Source: Streptomyces netropsis (lineage in GTDB: Bacteria; Actinomycetota; Actinomycetes; Streptomycetales; Streptomycetaceae). Taken from it: a stretch of DNA of 64,000 nucleotides. Both the position numbers and the translations under genes were made by a program. Position 1 is the first letter of the stretch. Each line of letters begins with the position of its first letter. This document shows, one piece after another, positions 35,188-43,991 of the stretch. The notes beneath the pieces are model-generated. The model saw only the letters and a program-made list of their open reading frames with translations, had not been told where the DNA came from and did not search any database. Where the stretch lies: the NCBI RefSeq assembly GCF_014203545.1, contig NZ_JACHJG010000020.1:1-64000 (forward strand), written 5' to 3'.

Positions 35188-35202
35188 TCCGCGGTCACGG
35201 GC

Positions 35203-36843
35203 TCAGTTCGTGGCCATCTCCGCGCGTACCTCCTCCGCCGTCGTGTCCCGCAGCTCACCGTCCAGGCGCAGCCACCGCGTCACGGCGATGGACTGCAGAA
35301 AGCGGATGTCGTGGCTGGCCACGATCAGCGCGCCCTCGTACGACGCCAGGGCCGTGGTCAGCTGACGGACGCTCGCCAAGTCCAGGTTGTTCGTCGGCTC
35401 GTCCAGCATCAGGAGTTGCGGGGCGGGTTCCGCGAGCATCAGGGCTGCCAGGGTGGCCCGGAAGCGCTCCCCGCCCGACAGGGTCGCGACCCTCTGGTCG
35501 GCCCGCGCTCCCCTGAACAGGAAGCGGGCCAGGCGGGCTCTGATCCTGTTGCCCGTCGCCTCGGGGGCGAACCGTGCCACGTTCTCGACAACCGTCAGCT
35601 CGTCGTCGAGCACGTCGAGCCGTTGGGGCAGGAACCTCAGCGGCACATGGGCCGTCGCCGTGCCGGAGACGGCGTCCAGCTCTCCGGCGATCGTGCGCAG
35701 GAGCGTCGTCTTGCCCGCACCGTTGCGGCCGACGAGCGCGATCCGCTCCGGGCCGCGCAGCTCGAACTCGCCCTCCACCCGGGCCCCGTACCTGAGGTGG
35801 AGGTCGTGCAGGGTGAACACGGAGCGACCTGGCGGCACTGCCGTGTACGGGAGGTCGACGCGGATCTCGTCGTCGTCGCGCACGGCCTCCACGGCCTCGT
35901 CGAGCCGTTCCCTTGCCTCGGCGAGCTTGCCCTCGTGCATGATGCGGTGCTTGCCCGCGGCGACCTGGGCCTGCCGCTTGCGCTCTCCCATGACGACCTT
36001 GGGTTCACGCTTGGTGTCCCACATCTTCTGTCCGTACCGCTTGCGACGGGCCAGTTTGACCTGGGCATCGGCCAGTTCGCGCTTCTGCTTCCGCAGATCG
36101 GACTCGGCGACCCGTACCAGGCGCTCGGCCGTCTCCTGCTCGGCGGCGAGCGCCTCCTCGTACGCGGAGAAGTTGCCCCCGTACCAGGTGACCTCGCCCG
36201 CCCGCAGGTCGGCGATCTGGTCGACGCGGTCGAGCAGTTCACGGTCGTGACTGACCACGACCATCACGCCGGACCACGCCTCGACGGCCGCGTACAGGCG
36301 CCGGCGCGCGTGCAGGTCGAGGTTGTTGGTGGGTTCGTCGAGGAGGAGGACATCCGGTCGGCGCAGCAGCAGAGCGGCCATGCGCAGGAGGACCGACTCC
36401 CCGCCGGAAACCTCGCCGATGGTGCGGTCCAGGCCGACATGGCCCAGTCCCAGTCCGGCGAGCGTCGCCGTGGCGCGTTCCTCGACGTCCCAGTCGTCGC
36501 CGACTGCCGTGAAGTGCTCCTCGCGTACATCACCCGCCTCGATGGCGTGCAGAGCGGCACGCGTGTCGGTGATGCCGAGGACGCCCTCGACGCGGAGGGT
36601 GGTGTCGAGGGTGACGTTCTGCGGCAGATAGCCGATCTCGCCGGCCACGCGCACCGTGCCCTCGGTCGGTGCGAGTTCTCCCGCGATCAGCTTGACCAGA
36701 GTGGATTTTCCCGACCCGTTGAGACCGATGAGTCCGGACCTGCCGGGCCCGAAGGCGACCTGAAGGTCCTCGAAGACAGTGGTGCCGTCCGGCCAGACGT
36801 AGGAGAGCGACGTGCAGGTGATGGAAGCGGGGGAAACGGACAT
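35203..36843 (-). CDS. ABC-F ATPase (ribosome-protection/translation factor type)
   Basis: From ATG 36843 this 546-aa protein has two ABC domains without membrane segments. Domain 1: LIGLNGSGKSTLVKLI, signature EVSGGESVLLRMAALLL, DEPTNNLDL. Domain 2: ALVGRNGAGKTTLLRTI, TLSGGERFRATLAALMLAEP, DEPTNNLDLASVR. The interdomain linker (residues about 220-310, KRELADAQVKLARRKRYGQK) is long and basic, as in antibiotic-resistance ABC-F proteins that bind the ribosomal E site. The family includes Streptomyces self-resistance proteins against macrolides, lincosamides and streptogramins. A leader of at least 300 bases precedes it. The drug specificity cannot be read from sequence alone. Confidence 0.9.
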   Translation of the reverse strand: MSVSPASITCTSLSYVWPDGTTVFEDLQVAFGPGRSGLIGLNGSGKSTLVKLIAGELAPTEGTVRVAGEIGYLPQNVTLDTTLRVEGVLGITDTRAALHAIEAGDVREEHFTAVGDDWDVEERATATLAGLGLGHVGLDRTIGEVSGGESVLLRMAALLLRRPDVLLLDEPTNNLDLHARRRLYAAVEAWSGVMVVVSHDRELLDRVDQIADLRAGEVTWYGGNFSAYEEALAAEQETAERLVRVAESDLRKQKRELADAQVKLARRKRYGQKMWDTKREPKVVMGERKRQAQVAAGKHRIMHEGKLAEARERLDEAVEAVRDDDEIRVDLPYTAVPPGRSVFTLHDLHLRYGARVEGEFELRGPERIALVGRNGAGKTTLLRTIAGELDAVSGTATAHVPLRFLPQRLDVLDDELTVVENVARFAPEATGNRIRARLARFLFRGARADQRVATLSGGERFRATLAALMLAEPAPQLLMLDEPTNNLDLASVRQLTTALASYEGALIVASHDIRFLQSIAVTRWLRLDGELRDTTAEEVRAEMATN

Positions 36844-37286
36844 GCGGGCCTCACATGGTTGCTGGAGGGGTGGGTAGGGCAACGTGTTGGGACACCACAG
36901 GGCGACCATGGTCGGCGAAGGTGGACAAAATCCCTGCACCGGGGAGAGGACGGCTCAATGCGTCGAGGTCGCACACGGAACGCCGGCAGCGGCGACGCTA
37001 TGACGAAGCGTGGCTGCGGGGCGCGGTGTCTCAAGACCTCAGACGAGCAACGTCCTTCTCCGATCAACGGCAACAGGGGCGTTATGCAACGTAGAGGAGC
37101 GCCGGTGGCGGCGTCAACGCATTAAGTGCGCCACCGGAGAAGAGCCCCTCCGTCCGCGTCGCGGGGGGCTCTCGCTGGCGCACCTCGCGGGTGCTGTCAC
37201 CCGGTTACCGCAGCGGCGGGGCCCTACCGCCTGGCGGGCAACCGGCCGACAGTCCGCCCAAGCACGCACGACCCGCCGGACGGCAC
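36844..37286 (-). promoter_or_regulatory. Long 5' leader/intergenic region of the ABC-F gene
   Basis: The 440 bases upstream of the ABC-F start contain no convincing gene. They hold two hairpins on the same strand: CCGGTGGCG (37102-37110) with CGCCACCGG (37129-37137), and GAGCCCC (37142-37148) with GGGGCTC (37165-37171). In other bacteria ABC-F resistance genes are controlled by drug-induced attenuation in such leaders, but no clear leader peptide with a stalling motif is seen here. The region is also the 3' flank of the ArsR-type gene. Confidence 0.4.
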
Positions 37287-38368
37287 CTAGCGCAGCGCGT
37301 TCCCCAGCAGGTCGGCGCCGAGGCGGCCGACCCGTTCGATGTCGAGCTCGTGGAAGACGTAGCGCCCTTCCCGTCGGGTGCGGGTGAGACCGGCCTTCTT
37401 CAGGACGCCGAGGTGCCGGGAGACCTCCGGCGCGGTGAGGCCGTTGGCGTCCGCCAGTTCCGTGGTCGAGTGGGGCCCGCGGGCGAGAGTCCGGCAAAGG
37501 CGCAGCCGAAGGGGGTGGGCTACCGCTTCCAGGCGCCGCTGGACCGTTGCCAATGACAGGGCCGACGGCAGCTCGGGGAGAGCGACGGGTACTGGAGTAC
37601 CGGCCGGTCGCCGTGGGCATCCCGGACAACGAGGTGGGGCCACCCGAAGGCCGTGGGAAGGAAGACGAGCCCGGTGCCGGAGCCCGTCACCCGGCCGTCC
37701 TGCAGCTTGTCGACCACGAGGCAGCCGCGCGCGGTGTCCAGGGTGATGGCGGGCGACACCGCGGCGACGGCCTGCCCCAGGCCGCGGTGCTTGAGAAGTT
37801 CGTTCTTGTGGCGGGCGTCGGCAGCCAACTGCGCGCGGACCCGCTGCCAGACCTCGCCGAAGAACGCCTGCTCGCAGTCCTCCAGGAGCCGGCGAAGCCA
37901 CGCCCGTACGCGGTGCGGGTCCTCCAGCAGCCGGTCGGCGAACGCCGCCTGGCGGAGCCCGCGCGCGGCGGCGAGCTCCCGGGCCCGTCGGCGGTCCTCC
38001 GGACGGCGCAAGGGGGAGGGCCTGGGGTGAGCGAACGAGGTGGCGCAGGAGATCTCCACCGCGGCGACGACGAACGCGTCGTCGTCCAGCCGGTCCCATG
38101 CGTCCAGCTCCTCCTTGAGATCAGCCGCCGCGATGCTCGGCAGGAACAGGTCCGATCGCGTGGAGCGCCAGAGCATGTCCGCCTCGTACAGCCTGTCTGC
38201 CAGTTCCGGTGGAAGGGCGGTCCTGGTCTCCGTGGCCCATTCGAGGAGGCCGGGATGGTGAGACGGCTCGGCCAGGACGTGCAGCACCGCTCCCAGCTCG
38301 GCAAGCGGGGACATCGCGAAGGAGATGCGATCCAGGGGCGCGTCGGAGACGTCGATCACCACACTCAT
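37287..38368 (-). pseudogene. ArsR/winged-helix regulator, frameshifted
   Basis: From ATG 38368 a frame reads MSVVIDVSDAPLDRISFAMS and a regulatory domain of about 260 residues (DUF5937-like in my reading) ending RPVLQYP. Near 37588 the frame breaks: restoring one G in the CCCGTC run gives VPVALPELPSALSLATVQRR, then the ArsR winged helix (LRLRLCRTLARGPHSTTELA, GLTAPEVSRHLGVLKKAGLT, REGRYVFHELD) ending at 37287. Restored length is about 360 aa. ArsR proteins with this N-terminal domain are common in Streptomyces. As written, the DNA-binding domain is lost; a sequencing error in a short homopolymer is also possible. Confidence 0.75.
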
Positions 38369-38597
38369 CCCTTGAGTGTCCCTCCTCCCACGGATGGGGC
38401 TGCTGTCGCCCGGCCCCAGAAGGGTACGTGCCACCGGTGTCGGGCCCGGGTCCCGGCGCAACCTTCCCAGGGAGGTCCGCCCCTGCATCCTTCGGTGGAG
38501 CAGCGGTTGGTCATCACGGACGATGTCCTTTGGTCTTTCGGCCCCGAAGGTGAGAGCAGAGATCTTCTGCGGCATTCGGCATCTTCGGGAGCGGGCA

Positions 38598-40223
38598 ATG
38601 GATGAAGTGACACGGCGCGGAGTGCTGGCGGGAGCGGCGCTGTTAGGCGGGGCGGCCGCGGGAGTGGCCGCACAGACCATGGCCGCTCCAGCGGCGCTCG
38701 CGTTGCCGGGTACCGGCGGCCGGACGACGCCGGCGACGGGGCCGGTCACGGTCGGTCCCGGTGATCCGCGCTATCGGTCCCTGACGCGACGCGGCTGCAA
38801 CGCCCGGTTCGTCGGAAGGCCCGACTACGTACGCGTGGTGGGTTCCACCGAGCAGGCCGTCAGCGCGGTGCAGCAGGCGGTGCGGGAGGGCCGGCGCATC
38901 GCTGTACGCAGTGGTGGGCACTGTTTCGAGAACTTCGTCGACGATCCGTCCGTCCGCGTCGTCGTCGACGTCTCCCCCATGTCCGCCGTCCACTACGACG
39001 CGCGGCGTGGGGCATTCGCCGTCGAGCCGGGCGCCTCGCTCGGCGAGGTGTACCGCAGACTGTTCCTCGGCTGGGGCGTGACCGTCCCGGCGGGTGCGAC
39101 CGCCGAGGTCGGCGTGGGCGGTCACGTCCTGGGCGGCGGTTACGGTGTTCTGTCCCGGCGGCACGGACTGTCCGTGGATTACCTGCACGCCGTCGAGGTC
39201 GTGGTGGTGGACGCGTCGGGAAGGGCCGCCAGTGTGGTGGCCACACGGGAGCCCTCGGACCCGAACCACGAGCTGTGGTGGGCGCACACCGGCGGCGGGG
39301 GCGGCAACTTCGGCGTCGTCACCCGGTACTGGTTCCGCGACCCGGAGGCCAGGGGATCCGACCCCGCGCGGCTGCTGCCCAAGGCTCCGGAGTCGGTCAC
39401 CACTTTCCACGCCTCCTGGTCCTGGAACGACCTCGACCGGCGCTCCTTCACCCGGCTGGTGCGCAATCACGGCAGCTGGTACGAGCAACACAGCGCGGCG
39501 GACTCGCCCTACGCCGGGCTGTTCAGTGTCCTGATGCTCAACAGCCGAAAGTCCGGCACCATCACCCTGATCGGCCAGTTGGACTCCACCGGCCCGGGTG
39601 CGCAGCGCCTGATGGACGACTACGTGGCCGCGGTGGGCCGCGGGGTCGGGGTACGGCCCGCCCGGGGGCATGAGAGCCGGCCGTGGCTGCAGGCCGCGGC
39701 ACAGGTACAGGAAACGGCCCCAGCGCCCTTCAAGGCCAAGGCCGCGTATCTCCGCAAACGCTTCACGGACCGGCAGATCGCCGTCGTCCACGATCATTTG
39801 TCCAGCAAGGCGGGTGGCGACAGCAACGGCACGCTGTGGCTGGTGTCCTACGGAGGGAAGGTCAACACCGTCCCGCCCGGCGCCACGGCCGTCGCGCAGC
39901 GGGACTCGATCCTCAAGGCGATCTACGCGACCGACTGGGAAGACCCCCGAGCGGACTCCGGACCGCACCTGGCGTGGGTGCGCGACTTCTACCGGTCCGT
40001 GTACTCCGACAGTGGTGGCGTCCCCGTGCCGGGCGCGGGGAGCGGCGGTTCCTTCATCAACTACCCGGACACCGACCTCGCCGATGCCGTCCTCAACACC
40101 TCCGGCTGCCCGTGGCACACCCTCTACTACCAGGACAACTACCCTCGTCTGCAACGCGCCAAAGCTCGTTGGGACCCCCGCAACGAGTTCCGCCACGCGC
40201 TCTCCGTCAGCCCCACCACGTAG
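38598..40223 (+). CDS. FAD-dependent BBE-type oxidoreductase, Tat-exported
   Basis: ATG 38598 starts a twin-arginine signal peptide (TRRGVLAGAALLGGAAAG). The 541-aa protein has the PCMH FAD domain (IAVRSGGHCFENFVDD, with His108 the expected covalent FAD ligand; VGVGGHVLGGGYGVLSRRHG) and the C-terminal BBE segment YYQDNYPRLQRAKARWDPRN. The second covalent Cys of bicovalent members is absent (ATAEVGVGG), so a mono-covalent flavin is expected. The family oxidises sugars, alkaloids or polyketide intermediates with O2. Export by Tat means it works outside the cell. Substrate unknown; no cluster around it. Confidence 0.88.
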   Translation: MDEVTRRGVLAGAALLGGAAAGVAAQTMAAPAALALPGTGGRTTPATGPVTVGPGDPRYRSLTRRGCNARFVGRPDYVRVVGSTEQAVSAVQQAVREGRRIAVRSGGHCFENFVDDPSVRVVVDVSPMSAVHYDARRGAFAVEPGASLGEVYRRLFLGWGVTVPAGATAEVGVGGHVLGGGYGVLSRRHGLSVDYLHAVEVVVVDASGRAASVVATREPSDPNHELWWAHTGGGGGNFGVVTRYWFRDPEARGSDPARLLPKAPESVTTFHASWSWNDLDRRSFTRLVRNHGSWYEQHSAADSPYAGLFSVLMLNSRKSGTITLIGQLDSTGPGAQRLMDDYVAAVGRGVGVRPARGHESRPWLQAAAQVQETAPAPFKAKAAYLRKRFTDRQIAVVHDHLSSKAGGDSNGTLWLVSYGGKVNTVPPGATAVAQRDSILKAIYATDWEDPRADSGPHLAWVRDFYRSVYSDSGGVPVPGAGSGGSFINYPDTDLADAVLNTSGCPWHTLYYQDNYPRLQRAKARWDPRNEFRHALSVSPTT

Positions 40224-40421
40224 CAGCGGACGCCGCTTGCCCGGAGAGTGCATGCCATTCACCAGGCCGGCATTCGAATACCTGAACGAGTCGCGCCGGG
40301 TCCCGGCGGCGGTTCGCCACGTACCCATACGGCCGCCCCATAACTGGCAGTCGAAATCCGGCCCGAGGATGCTTGAGCATGTCGTACGGCTTGTACGGCG
40401 CGGAAGAGCGGGAGCAGGCAC

Positions 40422-41540
40422 GTGAGGGCACCGAGCGCGGGGCGCACCGCCGTGAAGCGCTGGTGCCTGCGCCACGTCCGGTTGCTGCCCGCGCTCCTGC
40501 TGGTCGGAGGCGCCGTCCTCGACTACTACACCTCCCCGCACTTCAGCGCCGAGGCCTTCTACTCGGCCGCTCCGATGGCGGCTGCCGCACTGCTGTCGCT
40601 GCGCGCGACGATCCTGACGGGTCTCGCCGCCTGCGCCGCCGACGCCGCGCTGCTGACGCACTTCGGCTTCATCGGGGGTTCGGGCGGGCGGAGCGAGCTG
40701 GCGGCCGTCGCGACCGTCTCGGCCCTCGCCATCGTCGTCAACCGGCTCATGTACGTCAGCGATGTACGCCTGCAGTCCGCGCGAACCATCGCCCTCACCG
40801 TGCAGCGCGCCGTGCTGCCGCACCCTCCGGCCTCGATCGGCCCCCTGCGGATCGCCGTGCGCTATCAGTCGGCCGTGAAGGACGCACAGATCGGTGGTGA
40901 CCTCTACGGCGTGCAGGACACGCCGTACGGCGTGCGCTGCCTGGTCGGCGACGTTCGGGGCAAGGGCATGGAGGCGGTCAAGGCGGTGGATGTGGCGCTG
41001 GGGGTGTTCCGGGAGGCCGCCGAGGAGGAGCCCACACTCGTCGCGGTCGCCGCCAGGCTGGAGCGGGGGCTGCTGCGGGAGGCGCGGCGGAGGGCGGGGC
41101 TCGAGCTGACCGAGGGGTTCGTCACCGGTGTACTGGCCGAGATCCCGCACTCCGGCGATGAACTGCGGCTGGTCAACCGCGGCCACCCGGCACCTCTGCT
41201 CCTCCACGACGGCCGGGTGCGCAGCGTGGAGCCCTCCGAGCCGACCCTCCCCCTGGGGCTGGCGGAGCTGAGCCCCGGCGAGGGCCGGACCGACACGGTG
41301 CCGTTCCCTCCGGGGACGACCCTCCTGTTGTACACCGATGGCCTCACCGAAGCGCGGGACCGGACCGGGGCCTTCTACGACCCCGTCGCCGGACTCGCCG
41401 GGAGCGTCCCAGCCGGGCCGGATGCGCTGCTCGACGCCCTCCTCACGGACGTGAGCCGCCACACCGGCGGATGCATCACCGACGACATGGCACTCCTCGC
41501 CGTCACCCATGGCCAGGACAGCGACTTCAAGAACCCGTGA
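40422..41540 (+). CDS. Membrane SpoIIE-type PP2C protein phosphatase
   Basis: GTG 40422 begins a 372-aa protein. Residues about 18-110 hold three to four membrane segments (LPALLLVGGAVLDYYTSP, AAPMAAAALLSLRATILTGL, LAAVATVSALAIVV). From residue 125 a PP2C/SpoIIE domain follows: HPPASIGPLRIAVRYQSAVK, GGDLYGVQDTPYGVRCLVGD (metal-binding Asp), RGKGMEAVKAVDVALG, NRGHPAPLLLHDGRV, LLLYTDGLTEARDR, CITDDMALLAV. Such phosphatases dephosphorylate anti-anti-sigma factors. No anti-sigma partner is adjacent. The BBE gene ends about 200 bases upstream. Confidence 0.88.
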   Translation: MRAPSAGRTAVKRWCLRHVRLLPALLLVGGAVLDYYTSPHFSAEAFYSAAPMAAAALLSLRATILTGLAACAADAALLTHFGFIGGSGGRSELAAVATVSALAIVVNRLMYVSDVRLQSARTIALTVQRAVLPHPPASIGPLRIAVRYQSAVKDAQIGGDLYGVQDTPYGVRCLVGDVRGKGMEAVKAVDVALGVFREAAEEEPTLVAVAARLERGLLREARRRAGLELTEGFVTGVLAEIPHSGDELRLVNRGHPAPLLLHDGRVRSVEPSEPTLPLGLAELSPGEGRTDTVPFPPGTTLLLYTDGLTEARDRTGAFYDPVAGLAGSVPAGPDALLDALLTDVSRHTGGCITDDMALLAVTHGQDSDFKNP

Positions 41541-41632
41541 CATCCTCCTCTTCGAGAATGAGGAGGGGCGGCGCCTTTTGTGTGCGGCCGGAGCGCCGCA
41601 TCTTCTTGCCGGGGTACGCGCGTTCTTCCGCC

Positions 41633-41671
41633 GGTAGTCATCGAAATGGATAATCTGTTTTGATGACTACC
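41633..41671. promoter_or_regulatory. Palindromic operator around a -10 box
   Basis: GGTAGTCATC (41633-41642) and GATGACTACC (41662-41671) are perfect 10-bp inverted repeats with a 19-base spacer containing TAATCT (41651-41656), a good -10 element. Transcription would start near 41662-41664, next to the ATG at 41663, so the following gene may be leaderless. A dimeric regulator bound here would cover the promoter. Confidence 0.7.
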
Positions 41672-42511
41672 GAGGGAGATGTAGTGGATCTTGCTCAGCT
41701 GGCGGAACGATCTGTGGCGGTTACGGGAGATTTCCTCCTTGCTTCAGCCACAGGAGCAGCAACGCAGGTGGGTTCCGCCGTCAGCCAGTTGGTGATAGGC
41801 CGTTTGGGAATCAGCCCCCATTCCTCTGTCGCTTCACAAGAGTTACAAGCCGCCCCGGATGATGCGCAGCGGCGAGCCGACGCCTCCGACGCCCTGCGCG
41901 AGCTCCTTCACCAAGAGCCGGAATTCGCCGAGCAACTGGCCCATGAACTGCAAAAGATGCAGCAGCGCATCCGTGTCGAGCCGCACGGCCAGAACAACAG
42001 AACCTTCGTCAACTCACCCCTCACCGCCCACGGGAAGGGCAAGGTGATCGGCGGGGACAGCAACAAGAGCATCACGAAGAAGAGTGGGGCACTCTGGGGG
42101 CTGCTCGCAGCCGTGGTGGTAGCGCTGGGCGGTGGCGCAACCGTCCTGTTGACGCAGAGCGGGCAGGACGACAGCCCGGAGCGGCAGGCCGAGAAGGTGG
42201 CGGTCGACTTCCTCCGGGCCACGTACAGAGGCGACATGGAAACCGTGTGCGGCCTTGCGTCCAAGGGAGCTGTAAACGGCACCGGATCCCTCTCCGTATG
42301 CCGTGACGACAAAAAACTGACAGAGATGAAGAACAGACCGGTACCAGAAGATCAACTCGAATTCGCCAAGCAATGGAAAGCCACAACGGCTGACCTTCCC
42401 AGCGACAACACCGCAAGGGTAACGGCAGTAAATGCCGGAAAAGGAATCATCGTTCATCTGACTCGCGAGGAAGGAAGCTGGCGCGTAGTCGATACGAAAG
42501 GCGGGCAATGA
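41663..42511 (+). CDS. Single-pass membrane protein (about 282 aa)
   Basis: The reading frame opens at ATG 41663, within an operator arm; GTG 41684, behind AGGGAG, is an alternative. Residues 1-140 are cytoplasmic and helical (DAQRRADASDALRELLHQEP, FAEQLAHELQKMQQRIRVE). One membrane segment (ALWGLLAAVVVALGGGATVL) follows, and the C-terminal 110 residues are extracellular with two Cys (METVCGLASKGA, LSVCRDDKK) and a beta-rich end like the DUF4878/NTF2-type fold. Codon choice in the last 250 bases is more AT-rich than the neighbours, suggesting recent acquisition. Function unknown. Confidence 0.78.
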   Translation: MTTEGDVVDLAQLAERSVAVTGDFLLASATGAATQVGSAVSQLVIGRLGISPHSSVASQELQAAPDDAQRRADASDALRELLHQEPEFAEQLAHELQKMQQRIRVEPHGQNNRTFVNSPLTAHGKGKVIGGDSNKSITKKSGALWGLLAAVVVALGGGATVLLTQSGQDDSPERQAEKVAVDFLRATYRGDMETVCGLASKGAVNGTGSLSVCRDDKKLTEMKNRPVPEDQLEFAKQWKATTADLPSDNTARVTAVNAGKGIIVHLTREEGSWRVVDTKGGQ

Positions 42512-42587
42512 GCCGAGACGGGGGGCCGCCGCTCCTGGTCCTGGGGTTCGCGGCCCGCAGCCGAAGCCCGCACCCCCTGGTGAGGGT

Positions 42588-42615
42588 CTGACCACGGTCC
42601 TCCGACCGTGGTCAG
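42588..42615. terminator. Terminator hairpin (12-bp stem)
   Basis: CTGACCACGGTC (42588-42599) pairs perfectly with GACCGTGGTCAG (42604-42615) around a CTCC tetraloop. It follows the membrane-protein gene by 77 bases. Confidence 0.85.
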
Positions 42616-42803
42616 CCGAAGCGCGCCGAGGCCCGTCCCACGGCCTCGCACCGAATACACCGCGCGCGGCGCCACCGCGCTTGGATCTCCAGCGTCGGCA
42701 CAACGCTGACCATGCCCTGATCGGACCCGTCGGCTCACTGCCTCGGTCCACAGGAAGCGCGGTACTCACGGGCCGGCCCGATACTCGAGATCGAGGAGGG
42801 ACT

Positions 42804-43712
42804 GTGCACCCCAGCACGGATGTCGGGCCGAAGCGCAGCTTCACCTTCAGGGGCTCCCGGCGCCTTGCGTCGGGCTTGGTCCTGACGGGTGTGAGCTGGT
42901 CCCTGTACTGGACGGTGACCTCTGCCTGGAGCGAGGTGTTCTTCTTCGGACTGTGGCTCGGTTACATCCTCACGGCCGATGGCTTGGTCCACCGGCGTAC
43001 GGGCACTTCGCTGATCGACCGTGGAAAGGGACGATTCCTTCTTGTCTTCGTCTGCTCCGTCCCGTTCTGGTGGGCGTTCGAGTGGTGCAACTGGGCGCTG
43101 CACAACTGGTCGTACGTACGCCCTGTCCCCCAGAATCAGATCAGCCACGTCCTGCTGTTCTCACTGTGCTTCAGCACCGTATTGCCCGCGCTGTTCGAAA
43201 CCGCTGAGCTACTGCGGTCGATCCGGCCCTTCCTCGGCCCCTGCCGTGGGCCGGTCCTGCCGCACAATCGGCCGCTGACAGGGGGCGTAACGGCACTCGG
43301 CGTCGCGTCGTTCGGCCTCATGCTGGCCTTCCCGCGCCAGCTGTTCCCGCTGGTGTGGGCTTTCCCCGTGATGGTTCTCGATCCCCTCAACAGCCGCGCA
43401 GGCCGGCCCAGCATCTGGGCCGAGGCGGCTCAGGGCCGATGGCGATTGCCCCTGGTCCTGGCGGCGGCGGGCCTGACGTGCGGATTCTTCTGGGAGTTCT
43501 GGAACTACGGGACCGCCGGAGGGCACTGGGTGTATCACCTTCCCGGGTTCCTCTCGCACCCTCACCTCTTCCGGATGCCGCTCCCCGGCTACCTCGGATA
43601 CCTGCCGTTCGCCGCATCCGCCTATGCCTTCTACCAGACTGCACGGATTCCGTTCTCCCGTGACCGCGAAGATCACCTGAACCTCGTCGCACGTCCCGGG
43701 GCGATGCGGTGA
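42804..43712 (+). CDS. Integral membrane protein, about eight segments
   Basis: GTG 42804 has a GAGGAGGGACT ribosome site. The 302-aa protein is mostly hydrophobic: SGLVLTGVSWSLYWTVT, EVFFFGLWLGYILTADGLVH, GRFLLVFVCSVPFWWAFEW, VLLFSLCFSTVLPALFETAE, GVTALGVASFGLMLAF, PLVWAFPVMVLDPL, LVLAAAGLTCGFFWEFWNY and YLGYLPFAASAYAFYQ. Conserved-looking aromatic/Asn clusters (FFWEFWNYGTAGGHWVYH) lie in the second half. It may be an enzyme or carrier of lipids, but I do not recognise the family. A strong bidirectional terminator lies between it and the convergent peptide gene. Confidence 0.8.
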   Translation: MHPSTDVGPKRSFTFRGSRRLASGLVLTGVSWSLYWTVTSAWSEVFFFGLWLGYILTADGLVHRRTGTSLIDRGKGRFLLVFVCSVPFWWAFEWCNWALHNWSYVRPVPQNQISHVLLFSLCFSTVLPALFETAELLRSIRPFLGPCRGPVLPHNRPLTGGVTALGVASFGLMLAFPRQLFPLVWAFPVMVLDPLNSRAGRPSIWAEAAQGRWRLPLVLAAAGLTCGFFWEFWNYGTAGGHWVYHLPGFLSHPHLFRMPLPGYLGYLPFAASAYAFYQTARIPFSRDREDHLNLVARPGAMR

Positions 43713-43748
43713 CCGTGGTCGCCCGCAGTCAGGTGGACTCCGGCCTTC

Positions 43749-43777
43749 GGGCTACGCCTCCGCAGGAGGCGTAGCCC
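43749..43777. terminator. Bidirectional terminator (13-bp stem, 3-base loop)
   Basis: GGGCTACGCCTCC (43749-43761) and GGAGGCGTAGCCC (43765-43777) pair perfectly around a GCA loop. It stands between the convergent membrane-protein gene (ends 43712) and the 39-aa peptide gene (ends 43786). Confidence 0.88.
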
Positions 43778-43785
43778 GTTCAAGG

Positions 43786-43905
43786 TCACTTGCCGGACTT
43801 GGAAGCCCCGCCGAACAAACGGGCGAGTGCTTTGAAGGGAAGAGCCACGACCGAGGCAATCGTGCTTCCGATTGCCCGCAGGACGTCCGCAATGGCACGC
43901 AACAT
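43786..43905 (-). CDS. 39-residue amphipathic peptide
   Basis: ATG 43905 is preceded by GGGAGG at 8 bases, and the frame ends at TGA 43786. The peptide begins MLRAIADVLRAIGSTIASVV and continues with ALPFKALARLFGGASKSGK. Leu/Ile/Val/Ala and Arg/Lys alternate with helical periodicity, net positive, with Leu-Pro-Phe in the middle and a Gly-Gly and Ser/Lys tail. There is no signal peptide or Cys. The ribosome site and a perfect terminator 9 bases downstream argue for a real transcript. It resembles small membrane-active peptides (type I toxin, leaderless bacteriocin or spore-associated peptide), but no function is known to me. Confidence 0.7.
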   Translation of the reverse strand: MLRAIADVLRAIGSTIASVVALPFKALARLFGGASKSGK

Positions 43906-43991
43906 ACGACGGCCTCCCGGCTGGTCTTCTGTGTGCCCCTCCATCGAATATACGTCCGGTGCCGATGGGTGCGTACTCGGCTCGGCCCGGT

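Noticed and set aside
38643..41543. Very long minus-strand frame antisense to the BBE oxidoreductase and SpoIIE phosphatase
   Set aside because: Both plus-strand genes have diagnostic motifs and ribosome sites; the antisense translation has none.
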